Assembly: GCA_027019045.1 (NCBI GenBank)
Contig: JALUXI010000270.1
Coordinates: 1 to 6,028 of the forward strand
Direction: 5' to 3'
Length of the DNA: 6,028 nucleotides
From: Piscirickettsiaceae bacterium
GTDB lineage: Bacteria; Pseudomonadota; Gammaproteobacteria; Thiomicrospirales; Thiomicrospiraceae
Part shown: positions 1 through 6,028 of the stretch, one piece after another
How positions within the stretch are numbered: the stretch's first letter is position 1
Layout: every line of letters starts with the position of its first letter
Made by a program: the position numbers and the translations under genes
The notes under the pieces: generated by a model
Told to the model about the DNA's origin: nothing
What the model saw: the letters and a program-made list of their open reading frames with translations, nothing else
The model's database searches: none

Positions 1-320
1 AGATTCATGCCATCTCTCACATTACAGGGGGCGGCCTTTTGGAAAACCTCCCACGAGTCATGCCTGAGCATACCCAAGCGGTGGTGGATACCCAGAGCTG
101 GAAGCGTCCAGCGGTATTTGATTGGATTCAAGAAGCAGGCAATGTCGAGTTCCATGAAATGTACCGCACCCTCAACTGCGGCATTGGCATGGTCATCGTA
201 GTGGATCCAGCAGTTCAAGATAAGGCGATTCAAGCCTTAGAAGCCGCTGGGGAAACAGTTTATACCATCGGTCAAATTGAAAGTAGCAAACAAGCTGAAC
301 CTGAAGTCCTTTTGAAGTGA
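1..320 (+). CDS. purM: Phosphoribosylformylglycinamidine cyclo-ligase (AIR synthetase), C-terminal part
   Basis: This is the 3' end of purM; the start lies before the window, and reading codons begin at base 3. PurM converts FGAM to AIR with ATP in the cytoplasm, the fifth step of purine synthesis. About 105 C-terminal residues are visible. They open with IHAISHITGGGLLENLPRV, the Gly-rich segment typical of the AIR synthase C-terminal domain. Further on are FDWIQEAGNVEFHEMYRTLN and CGIGMVIVV, both family signatures. The stop is TGA at 318-320, and purN begins inside it with a GTGA overlap, indicating translational coupling of two enzymes of the same pathway. Nothing in the visible part is broken. 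The identification is secure; only the missing N-terminus is unseen. Confidence 0.97.
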   Translation, partial: IHAISHITGGGLLENLPRVMPEHTQAVVDTQSWKRPAVFDWIQEAGNVEFHEMYRTLNCGIGMVIVVDPAVQDKAIQALEAAGETVYTIGQIESSKQAEPEVLLK

Positions 321-970
321 ATCAAGACAAAAAAACACCCATTGCCGTTTTAATCTCCGGCAATGGCTCTAACCTGCAGGCTATTATCGATGCTCAACCC
401 AGCAGCCACTATGAAGTCAAACTGGTGCTGAGCAATCGACCCAATGCCTATGGTCTGCAACGCGCCGAAAAAGCGGACATTCCAACTGTTCTAATTGACC
501 ACACGCAATATGATAGCAGAGAGCAGTTCGATGCTGCTGTGGTCAACGCATTGCAGTCAGCACACATTGATCTGGTGGTGCTTGCTGGGTTTATGCGCAT
601 TCTCACCCCAGTGCTGGTCAAGCCTTACCTTGGTAAGATGCTCAATATTCACCCCTCCCTTCTTCCCAAATATCCTGGTTTGCACACCCATCAACGGGCA
701 CTGGAAGCGGGAGATCCCGAACATGGACTTAGCATTCACTTTGTCACTGAGGAGTTGGACGGGGGGCCTGTCATTCTACAAGCCCGCACCCCTATTGAAG
801 CACAAGACACACCTGAAACCTTACAACAGAAAGTGCACCAGCTTGAACATATCGCCTACCCTAAAGTGATCGATCTGGTGGCTCAAAACAGTATTCAGTA
901 TCAAGATGGACAAGTTTATTTTCACCACCAACCTTTGACTACCCCTCTCGACCTGAATCAGCTAAAATAG
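317..970 (+). CDS. purN: Phosphoribosylglycinamide formyltransferase 1 (GART)
   Basis: PurN transfers a formyl group from 10-formyl-tetrahydrofolate to GAR, giving FGAR, the third step of purine synthesis, in the cytoplasm. The 217-aa length is normal for the family. The N-terminal phosphate-binding loop is ISGNGSNLQAIID (residues 13-25). The catalytic trio appears as Asn110 and His112 in NIHPSLLP and Asp148 in EELDGGPVILQA, equivalent to Asn106, His108 and Asp144 of the E. coli enzyme. The start is GTG at 317, inside the purM stop (GTGA). No good Shine-Dalgarno sequence precedes it, so ribosomes finishing purM probably re-initiate here. The downstream DUF3108 gene follows after 30 nt. Residues after about 195 form a less conserved tail. 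Confidence 0.97.
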   Translation: MNQDKKTPIAVLISGNGSNLQAIIDAQPSSHYEVKLVLSNRPNAYGLQRAEKADIPTVLIDHTQYDSREQFDAAVVNALQSAHIDLVVLAGFMRILTPVLVKPYLGKMLNIHPSLLPKYPGLHTHQRALEAGDPEHGLSIHFVTEELDGGPVILQARTPIEAQDTPETLQQKVHQLEHIAYPKVIDLVAQNSIQYQDGQVYFHHQPLTTPLDLNQLK

Positions 971-999
971 AGGCTCTATTAGCTTGTTTAGGCGCCTCT
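969..999 (+). other. Inverted repeat just before the DUF3108 start
   Basis: AGAGGC at 969-974 and GCCTCT at 994-999 can pair perfectly as 6 bp around a 19-nt loop. The left arm overlaps the purN stop codon and the right arm ends one base before the ATG at 1001. The only recognisable ribosome-binding bases (AGG at 990-992) lie inside the loop. Folding could therefore reduce initiation of the DUF3108 gene. The stem is short and has no U-run, so it is not a terminator, and it may be coincidental. Confidence 0.3.
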
Positions 1000-1000
1000 T

Positions 1001-1735
1001 ATGTTTCGTTCCCTCCTACTATCTATATTCTTAGTCTGTCTTGCCCCCTTGAGCTTTGCACAAACCCTCCCAAACTTTAAAGCCAATTTCGATGTACAAT
1101 TCATGGGATTCAACCTCGGTACTGCCAAACAACAATTTAGCTGCCAAAACAACCTCTGTACCTTAACCAGCGTAGCAAAACCAGAGGGACTGGTGGCAAA
1201 GTTTGTCAATGAATCGACAGTTGAGACCATTAAAATTCAGCAGAACGATACTCTTTTTCGTTGGTTGAGCTACCACAAAACCCTGACTCGCCACAAATCT
1301 GGACGAACAATCATTAAGCAGATGGATTTAGTACGTCAGAATAACCAAGTGATCTACTTACAGGCTGACGCTCTCATGCCCCGCACTTGGCCAGCCTCTG
1401 ACAACCTTTATGACACCCTCTCTTTAGCATACGCTATTCAATACCGCCTTCTCAATCACCGCCCGATAACAGGCCTGATTCTACAAGATGAAAAAGGACA
1501 ATATCCGCTCCAATTACTTGATCGTGCTCAAGACAGTGTCGAACTCCCCTGGCTAGATGACGAAGTGCCTGCGACCTACTTAAAATTCAAAACTAATTTT
1601 GCCACTCTTCGCCTGTGGTTACTCAACCCTGGTACACTCAAGCAGGGATTAAACTTTTTCCCTGCCGTCGTGGAAGTTTATAATAAGCGCACCGATAAAA
1701 CTGTGGAACTGTCCTTACAGTCTCCCCCAAAATAG
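1001..1735 (+). CDS. DUF3108 family secreted protein of unknown function
   Basis: This gene encodes a 244-aa protein of the DUF3108 family, whose biochemical role is not known to me. Residues 1-20 are a clear Sec signal peptide: Arg3, then a hydrophobic run, with a cleavage-type ending SFA before Gln21, so the mature protein should be periplasmic. Family-like features are the opening FKANFDVQFMGFNLGTA (a beta-rich start also seen in other DUF3108 proteins) and YDTLSLAYAIQYRL near the middle. Cys48 and Cys53 are close together and could form a disulfide. The ATG at 1001 is supported by the signal peptide and by AGG 8 nt upstream. It sits between purN and dcd with short gaps, probably in the same transcript. 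Association with purine genes appears to be gene-order habit and does not show a role in purine synthesis. Confidence is high for a real secreted protein and moderate for the family. Confidence 0.85.
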   Translation: MFRSLLLSIFLVCLAPLSFAQTLPNFKANFDVQFMGFNLGTAKQQFSCQNNLCTLTSVAKPEGLVAKFVNESTVETIKIQQNDTLFRWLSYHKTLTRHKSGRTIIKQMDLVRQNNQVIYLQADALMPRTWPASDNLYDTLSLAYAIQYRLLNHRPITGLILQDEKGQYPLQLLDRAQDSVELPWLDDEVPATYLKFKTNFATLRLWLLNPGTLKQGLNFFPAVVEVYNKRTDKTVELSLQSPPK

Positions 1736-1751
1736 AAGATGAAATCACAAA

Positions 1752-2384
1752 ATGAAACTGAGCGATCGCGATATTATTCAACACCTCAAAATGGGAAAAA
1801 TTGCAATAGATCCCCAACCGAGCCAAGATAAAATCAAAGGGATTAGTGTAGATTTAAGGCTCGACAATCGTTTTCGTGTTTTCAATGACCATACTGCCCC
1901 ATTTATTGATCTGAGCGGCCCAAGAGATGCGGTGCAAAAAACAATGGATGCCATTATGGGGGATGAAATTCTGATTCCAGAAGGTGAAGCCTTTTTTCTC
2001 CATCCCGGTGAGCTCGCTTTGGCCTCGACTTTTGAATCCATTACCCTGCCTGATGACTTAGTCGGCTGGCTTGATGGCCGTTCAAGTTTGGCTCGACTAG
2101 GCTTGATGGTGCATGTCACTGCACACCGAATTGATCCTGGCTGGCATGGACAGATTGTGCTTGAAATCTTCAACAGTGGTAAGCTTCCACTCGCCCTACG
2201 ACCCGGCATGGAAATCTGCGCCATCAACTTTGAAACGCTATCTAGCGCCGCCATCAAACCCTATAACAAGCGTAGCGATGCCAAGTACAAAGATCAAAGT
2301 GGTCCCATTGCGAGTCGTATCAATCAAGACCAACCTCAACATCCTGATGAAACAAATGGACAACAGCTAGACCTACTGAGTTAA
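1752..2384 (+). CDS. dcd: dCTP deaminase
   Basis: Dcd deaminates dCTP to dUTP in the cytoplasm, supplying the dUTP/dUMP route to thymidylate. The protein aligns with remembered E. coli Dcd with essentially the same numbering: HTAPFIDLSGP (47-57), EGEAFFLHPGELALA (77-91), DGRSSLARLGLMVHVTAHR (108-126) and DPGWHGQIVLE ending in the catalytic Glu138. Ser111, Arg115 and Ala124 of the active site are also present. At 210 aa it is about 17 residues longer than the 193-aa E. coli protein, the extra being a polar Gln/Pro/Asp-rich tail after ASRINQD. It is the deaminase-only type; nothing suggests the bifunctional DCD-DUT form. The start ATG at 1752 is 16 nt after the DUF3108 stop, with a weak purine-rich AGAAGA at 1734-1739. 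mrp follows after 36 nt. Confidence 0.97.
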   Translation: MKLSDRDIIQHLKMGKIAIDPQPSQDKIKGISVDLRLDNRFRVFNDHTAPFIDLSGPRDAVQKTMDAIMGDEILIPEGEAFFLHPGELALASTFESITLPDDLVGWLDGRSSLARLGLMVHVTAHRIDPGWHGQIVLEIFNSGKLPLALRPGMEICAINFETLSSAAIKPYNKRSDAKYKDQSGPIASRINQDQPQHPDETNGQQLDLLS

Positions 2385-2386
2385 CC

Positions 2387-2407
2387 AAGCGAATAAAAAG
2401 CGAATAA
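2387..2407 (+). repeat. 10-bp direct repeat in the dcd-mrp gap
   Basis: AAGCGAATAA occurs at 2387-2396 and again at 2398-2407, with one base between (11-bp period). The second copy runs into the mrp ribosome-binding site AAGGA (2406-2410). This looks like a small local duplication in the intergenic spacer, or a two-site binding sequence on one helix face. No function can be assigned. Confidence 0.5.
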
Positions 2408-2420
2408 GGACACCCACACC

Positions 2421-3545
2421 ATGAACTTTCTCAATAAACTATTTGGCAATGGCATTTCACAGCCCCAGCAAACGGCCATAGAAGAGGCATTAAAAACCGT
2501 CTCGGACCCTTTTCTTCAACAAGATTTAAATACATTAAAAGTCCTTCAACAGGCCCATCTTAAAAAGGGAAAATTGACTTTATCACTTCACTACCCTTAT
2601 CCAGCTAAAAGCCTTTTTTTAAGTTTTGAACAGCAATTGACCCCCCTATTGATGGCAATTGAGGGTATCGACTCCGTCGAGTATGACTGGCAAATCGAAG
2701 TGGTCGCACACCAAACACAAGCCAACCTTCCCTCTTTGCCTGAGGTCAAAAATATCATTGCCGTCGCTTCTGGAAAAGGAGGGGTTGGCAAATCTACCAC
2801 CAGTGTTAACCTAGCTTTAGCTCTGCAACAGGAAGGCGCGCAGGTCGCCATTTTAGATGCTGACATCTATGGCCCCAGCCTTCCTACCATGATGGGGGTA
2901 TTCGACAAACCCCAGTCTAAAGATGGCAAATCCATGCAGCCCTTAAATGCTTACGGGGTGCAAGTGATGTCGATCGGTTTCCTCATTGAGCCTGATTCAC
3001 CCATGATTTGGCGAGGGCCAATTGTCACCCAGACCTTGACGCAACTCCTTAAAGAGACGGCATGGGAAGCGGTGGACTATCTCATTATTGACTTACCGCC
3101 TGGAACAGGGGATGTTCAACTCACGCTCTCTCAACAAATTCCAGTCACGGGTGCGGTCATTGTCACCACGCCACAAGAGGTCTCATTGATTGACGCCCGC
3201 AAAGGATTGAAGATGTTCGAAAAGGTGAATATCGATATTTTGGGCATCATAGAAAATATGAGCACCCATATTTGCAGCAACTGCGGCTTTGAAGAGCCCA
3301 TCTTTGGACAAGGCGGGGGGAAACGGATGGCAGAGACTTATGGCGTTCCCTTTCTGGCTGCTCTCCCTTTAGACATTCGGATTCGTGAAGAAGTCGATGC
3401 GGGGAAACCCACTGTTGTCGCTGAACCCAGTTCTGAAATTGCGCTCAAATATAAAAATATCGCCCATCAAGTTGGGGCGCAACTGGCACAGAAAAAGAAA
3501 AACTACGCCAATGCCTTCCCCAAAATTGAAATCGTCAATAATTGA
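2421..3545 (+). CDS. mrp: Mrp/ApbC-family Fe-S cluster carrier ATPase
   Basis: This 374-aa P-loop ATPase of the Mrp/ApbC (Nbp35/Ind1-like) family is expected to bind and hand on [4Fe-4S] clusters in the cytoplasm. Residues about 17-97 form a divergent MIP18/DUF59-type domain. The deviant Walker A loop is ASGKGGVGKST (116-126) with Lys119 and Lys124, followed by the switch motif DADIYGPSLP (Asp148) and Walker B IIDLPPGTGD (Asp224). The cluster-binding pair is Cys285-x-x-Cys288 in HICSNCGFEEPIF, which sets it apart from MinD/ParA proteins. The start ATG at 2421 has AAGGA 10 nt upstream. A Lys/Asn-rich tail follows the last conserved region. It is the last gene of the plus-strand cluster, with a terminator 10 nt after its stop. 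The pairing dcd-mrp is also known from other gammaproteobacteria such as Pseudomonas. ApbC is an alternative symbol for the same protein. Confidence 0.96.
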   Translation: MNFLNKLFGNGISQPQQTAIEEALKTVSDPFLQQDLNTLKVLQQAHLKKGKLTLSLHYPYPAKSLFLSFEQQLTPLLMAIEGIDSVEYDWQIEVVAHQTQANLPSLPEVKNIIAVASGKGGVGKSTTSVNLALALQQEGAQVAILDADIYGPSLPTMMGVFDKPQSKDGKSMQPLNAYGVQVMSIGFLIEPDSPMIWRGPIVTQTLTQLLKETAWEAVDYLIIDLPPGTGDVQLTLSQQIPVTGAVIVTTPQEVSLIDARKGLKMFEKVNIDILGIIENMSTHICSNCGFEEPIFGQGGGKRMAETYGVPFLAALPLDIRIREEVDAGKPTVVAEPSSEIALKYKNIAHQVGAQLAQKKKNYANAFPKIEIVNN

Positions 3546-3554
3546 ATTCAGCAC

Positions 3555-3596
3555 CTACAAAAAAGCCCCATTCTCTCGTTTGGGGCTTTTTTGTAG
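3555..3596 (+). terminator. Strong bidirectional intrinsic terminator between convergent clusters
   Basis: The arms 3555-3570 and 3581-3596 are perfectly complementary over 16 bp, with a 10-nt loop (3571-3580). The inner stem is GC-rich (GCCCC/GGGGC). It is flanked by AAAAAA on the left and TTTTTT on the right, so it gives a hairpin plus U-run when transcribed from either strand. It lies 10 nt after the mrp stop and 35 nt after the stop of the convergent 104-aa gene. It is the only strong terminator in the window. Confidence 0.93.
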
Positions 3597-3631
3597 CAAG
3601 TTTCAGGGGTGAGCTGAGTCGTTACAACCGA

Positions 3632-3946
3632 TTAAGGATAAGCATACTCTTTGTAAGGCCAGTCATCATGCTTATGTTTCTTTTTCTTTTGAGATTCAGC
3701 AATCATCTGCACCACTTGCTCTTTAAAGTCTTCAAGGTCTTTAAGGCCTCGCTTTAACTTCACTTCTTGAGCCTGTTGAGAGCGCTTGATTTTACGAATC
3801 TCTTTACTATTATGATATACCTTCGCTTCAAGAATGCGTACCCGCGCACTGATGCTAGCGGCCTGAGAGATAGAAGTAGCGGCCAATCCCACCCCTAATA
3901 CAAGGATTAGGAGCATGGAAAACCATTTGGAATGTTTTGTTTTCAT
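3632..3946 (-). CDS. Small secreted Lys-rich coiled-coil protein
   Basis: I do not recognise this 104-aa protein. The start is taken at the ATG at 3946 because GGAG lies 7 nt upstream (3957-3954); a longer reading from 3970 adds eight residues with no ribosome-binding site. Residues 1-29 are a Sec signal peptide: MKTKHSK, a hydrophobic stretch 9-23, and ISQA before Ala30. The mature part, about 31-86, is a charged heptad-like helix (ISARVRILEAKV, then LKRGLKDLEDFKEQVVQMI), so a coiled coil is likely. It ends with a Lys/His cluster (KKKKHKH, 88-93) and a Tyr/Pro-rich tail (WPYKEYAYP). The layout resembles the C-terminal part of the membrane protein at 5011-6028. It lies 54 nt after the LPP20-type gene on the same strand, is probably co-transcribed with it, and is last before the shared terminator. 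Expected location is the periplasm. Confidence 0.82.
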   Translation of the reverse strand: MKTKHSKWFSMLLILVLGVGLAATSISQAASISARVRILEAKVYHNSKEIRKIKRSQQAQEVKLKRGLKDLEDFKEQVVQMIAESQKKKKHKHDDWPYKEYAYP

Positions 3947-4000
3947 TTTTTTTCTCCACTGACGACCCAAGTGACTTCCATCTCACACCATATAAAATGC

Positions 4001-4660
4001 TTAGTGACATGCTCCACTGTTGCACAACTCACCAATCGTCATGACATCATCATCTTCTGCCACATCCTTAGCGGTATAGACAAAATTCTTTCTAAAGAAG
4101 TCTCGATCAACATAAACCTCTAAAACTGTTTCATAGTTATGATCAGCCATGGGCGTAATGCTAATCACTCTAGCCCCTCGAACAACCGCATTCACACGGG
4201 CACGGAAGCTATCGCTCTGTGCAGTCAAGGTCGCAATAGCAGTATTACTATCAATTTTGATACCATTGATCTGTTCTGCCAATGAACGATAGGCATCTAA
4301 CTTAGAAGCTCGAATCGCCATCAGACGACGCTGACCAGGCGTATAACCTTCATAAGTACTTTCAGAGCCATACCCCACACCCGTCACCTTAATCAAATCT
4401 AGTTTTTTCTTTTTCACTTTTACAGTATGGCTAACAATATTAACTTCTGCTTTTTGTGCTGCAATATCAACCTTTTTGCTCTGTGTAGCATTAAAATGAA
4501 CAGACTGATGTTCTACAGGTGCTGGTGTAGCTGTATGAACAGAAACAGGAGCTGCCTGTTCCTGAGCCATCATTGGAGTTCCCTGGGTTGCACATCCTGA
4601 CAAAAACAGTCCAACCGCCATTGCCCCAAGCTTCCATTGATTGTTTACTAAATTTTTCAT
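4001..4660 (-). CDS. LPP20/FlgP-like outer-membrane lipoprotein
   Basis: This is a 219-aa lipoprotein. The start is set at the ATG at 4660, with GGGAG 6 nt upstream; a TTG at 4678 would place that site inside the gene. The signal ends in the lipobox LSGC, with Cys23 as the lipidated residue and Ala at +2, which predicts outer-membrane sorting. Residues 24-90 are a variable, Ala/Gln/Thr-rich linker ending in VKVKKKKLD. Residues about 91-185 match the LPP20-type fold: VTGVGYGSES, then RRLMAIRASKLDAYRSLAEQ, NGIKIDSNT, VNAVVRGARV and YETVLEVYVD. That family includes H. pylori LPP20 and the flagellar FlgP lipoproteins of Vibrio and Campylobacter, which build outer-membrane disks or rings around the motor. 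The C-terminus is acidic and has two cysteines (Cys213, Cys218). A sigma-28-like promoter lies in front. A flagellar role is inference; LPP20 proteins also occur outside flagella. Confidence 0.88.
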   Translation of the reverse strand: MKNLVNNQWKLGAMAVGLFLSGCATQGTPMMAQEQAAPVSVHTATPAPVEHQSVHFNATQSKKVDIAAQKAEVNIVSHTVKVKKKKLDLIKVTGVGYGSESTYEGYTPGQRRLMAIRASKLDAYRSLAEQINGIKIDSNTAIATLTAQSDSFRARVNAVVRGARVISITPMADHNYETVLEVYVDRDFFRKNFVYTAKDVAEDDDVMTIGELCNSGACH

Positions 4661-4699
4661 GATCTTCTCCCTCTTCAAGAATTTTTTCCGTTAATCGTT

Positions 4700-4725
4700 T
4701 TATCGACTGATTCCATAAAACTTTA
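4700..4725 (-). promoter_or_regulatory. Sigma-28 (FliA)-like promoter before the LPP20/FlgP-like gene
   Basis: On the minus strand, TAAAGTTT (4725-4718), a 10-nt spacer, and GTCGATAA (4707-4700) closely match the flagellar sigma-28 consensus TAAAGTTT-N11-GCCGATAA. The -35 element is 8 of 8 and the -10 element 7 of 8. The spacer is one base short of ideal, which may weaken it. It would start transcription about 30 nt before the ATG at 4660, a normal leader length. A 7-bp inverted repeat (GTTTTAT/ATAAAAC, 4697-4703 and 4715-4721) overlaps both elements, partly because the consensus itself is nearly self-complementary. Confidence 0.6.
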
Positions 4726-4743
4726 AATAAAATACTTAATTTT

Positions 4744-5001
4744 TTACTGGAAATAATACGCCTTTTTATACTCCTTTTCCTTGGTAACCACTCGATTTAA
4801 AACCGTATGCTGAGTCGGAATAATCGTAACAGGTTGCCATTGATTAAAGACTGTTTTACTAGCGACTTCATTCGTTCGATAATAATCAGGCTGCTTGAAC
4901 TTTGTTGCTGTAAAGGACTTAATGGGGTCGAAACCATTACATCCAGACAGAAACCAAATCATTGCTAAACCCAATAAAGTTTTTAAATGACGCTTAATCA
5001 T
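4744..5001 (-). CDS. Small lipoprotein of unknown function
   Basis: This 85-aa lipoprotein is not one I recognise. Residues 1-20 are a lipoprotein signal (MIKRHLK, then a hydrophobic run) ending in LSGC, with Cys21 modified and Asn at +2. This makes an outer-membrane position likely. The 65-residue mature part has no known domain that I can see. It is polar, with KQPDYYRTNE early and a Lys/Tyr-rich end, VTKEKEYKKAYYFQ. The start ATG at 5001 has GGAG 5 nt upstream, overlapping the end of the preceding gene, whose stop is only 9 nt away. The two are therefore surely co-transcribed. After its stop comes the 83-nt gap with the sigma-28-like promoter and no convincing terminator, so read-through into the LPP20-type gene is possible. 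The PDY and Tyr-rich end motifs resemble those of its neighbours. Confidence 0.85.
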   Translation of the reverse strand: MIKRHLKTLLGLAMIWFLSGCNGFDPIKSFTATKFKQPDYYRTNEVASKTVFNQWQPVTIIPTQHTVLNRVVTKEKEYKKAYYFQ

Positions 5002-5010
5002 CCCCTCTCC

Positions 5011-6028
<1,018 letters not shown>

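Noticed and set aside
495..869. Plus-strand open frame of 124 codons inside purN
   Set aside because: It overlaps purN in another frame, and its Trp/Cys/His-rich translation has no recognisable family. purN has all its catalytic residues in the other frame.
935..968. TTGACT and TAAAAT at the end of purN as a promoter for the downstream genes
   Set aside because: The spacer is 22 nt, too long for a sigma-70 promoter, and the bases are explained by purN coding sequence.
1778..2257. Long minus-strand open frame opposite dcd (159 codons)
   Set aside because: It lies entirely antisense to the well-identified dcd gene. Its translation is Ser/Pro/Arg-rich with no domain and no ribosome-binding site, typical of an antisense shadow.
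3947..3970. Eight-residue N-terminal extension of the 104-aa secreted protein
   Set aside because: The extension would put the good GGAG site inside the gene and add a charged stretch before the signal peptide.
4661..4678. TTG start six codons upstream for the LPP20-type gene
   Set aside because: The strong GGGAG site lies inside that extension and is correctly placed for the ATG at 4660, which also gives a standard lipoprotein signal.

Overview
The window looks like a chromosomal segment of a gammaproteobacterium. PurM, PurN, Dcd and Mrp are all close to their gammaproteobacterial forms; Dcd aligns with my memory of E. coli Dcd almost without gaps. The moderate GC content, the compact purM-purN-DUF3108-dcd-mrp order and a neighbouring flagellum-like envelope locus would fit a motile, Thiomicrospira/Hydrogenovibrio-like lineage. 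That genus-level guess is inference only.

Left half, plus strand (1-3545): the 3' end of purM, then purN (GTG start overlapping the purM stop), a secreted DUF3108 protein, dcd and mrp/apbC. Gaps are -4, 30, 16 and 36 nt, so this is probably one transcript. It combines two purine-synthesis steps, a dNTP-pool enzyme, an Fe-S carrier ATPase and a periplasmic protein of unknown role. It ends at a very strong terminator (3555-3596) with a perfect 16-bp stem, which can also serve the convergent genes on the other strand.

Right half, minus strand (6028 down to 3632): four genes, all predicted to be in the membrane or envelope. In transcription order they are: a membrane-anchored, (Glu-Pro)10-containing, coiled-coil protein whose start lies outside the window; an 85-aa lipoprotein 9 nt behind it; an 83-nt gap holding a sequence very like a flagellar sigma-28 promoter; a 219-aa LPP20/FlgP-like lipoprotein; and a 104-aa secreted Lys-rich coiled-coil protein. 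Only the LPP20-type protein belongs to a family I recognise. FlgP-type relatives form outer-membrane structures around sheathed or polar flagellar motors in Vibrio and Campylobacter.

The other three proteins share Tyr-rich tails and PDY-type motifs, and two share a coiled coil - Lys cluster - Tyr tail layout. The best candidate for something undescribed is therefore this four-gene envelope module, possibly an accessory to a flagellar motor or another trans-envelope machine. The ends of both strands' clusters are visible, but the promoter and first gene of each lie outside the window.
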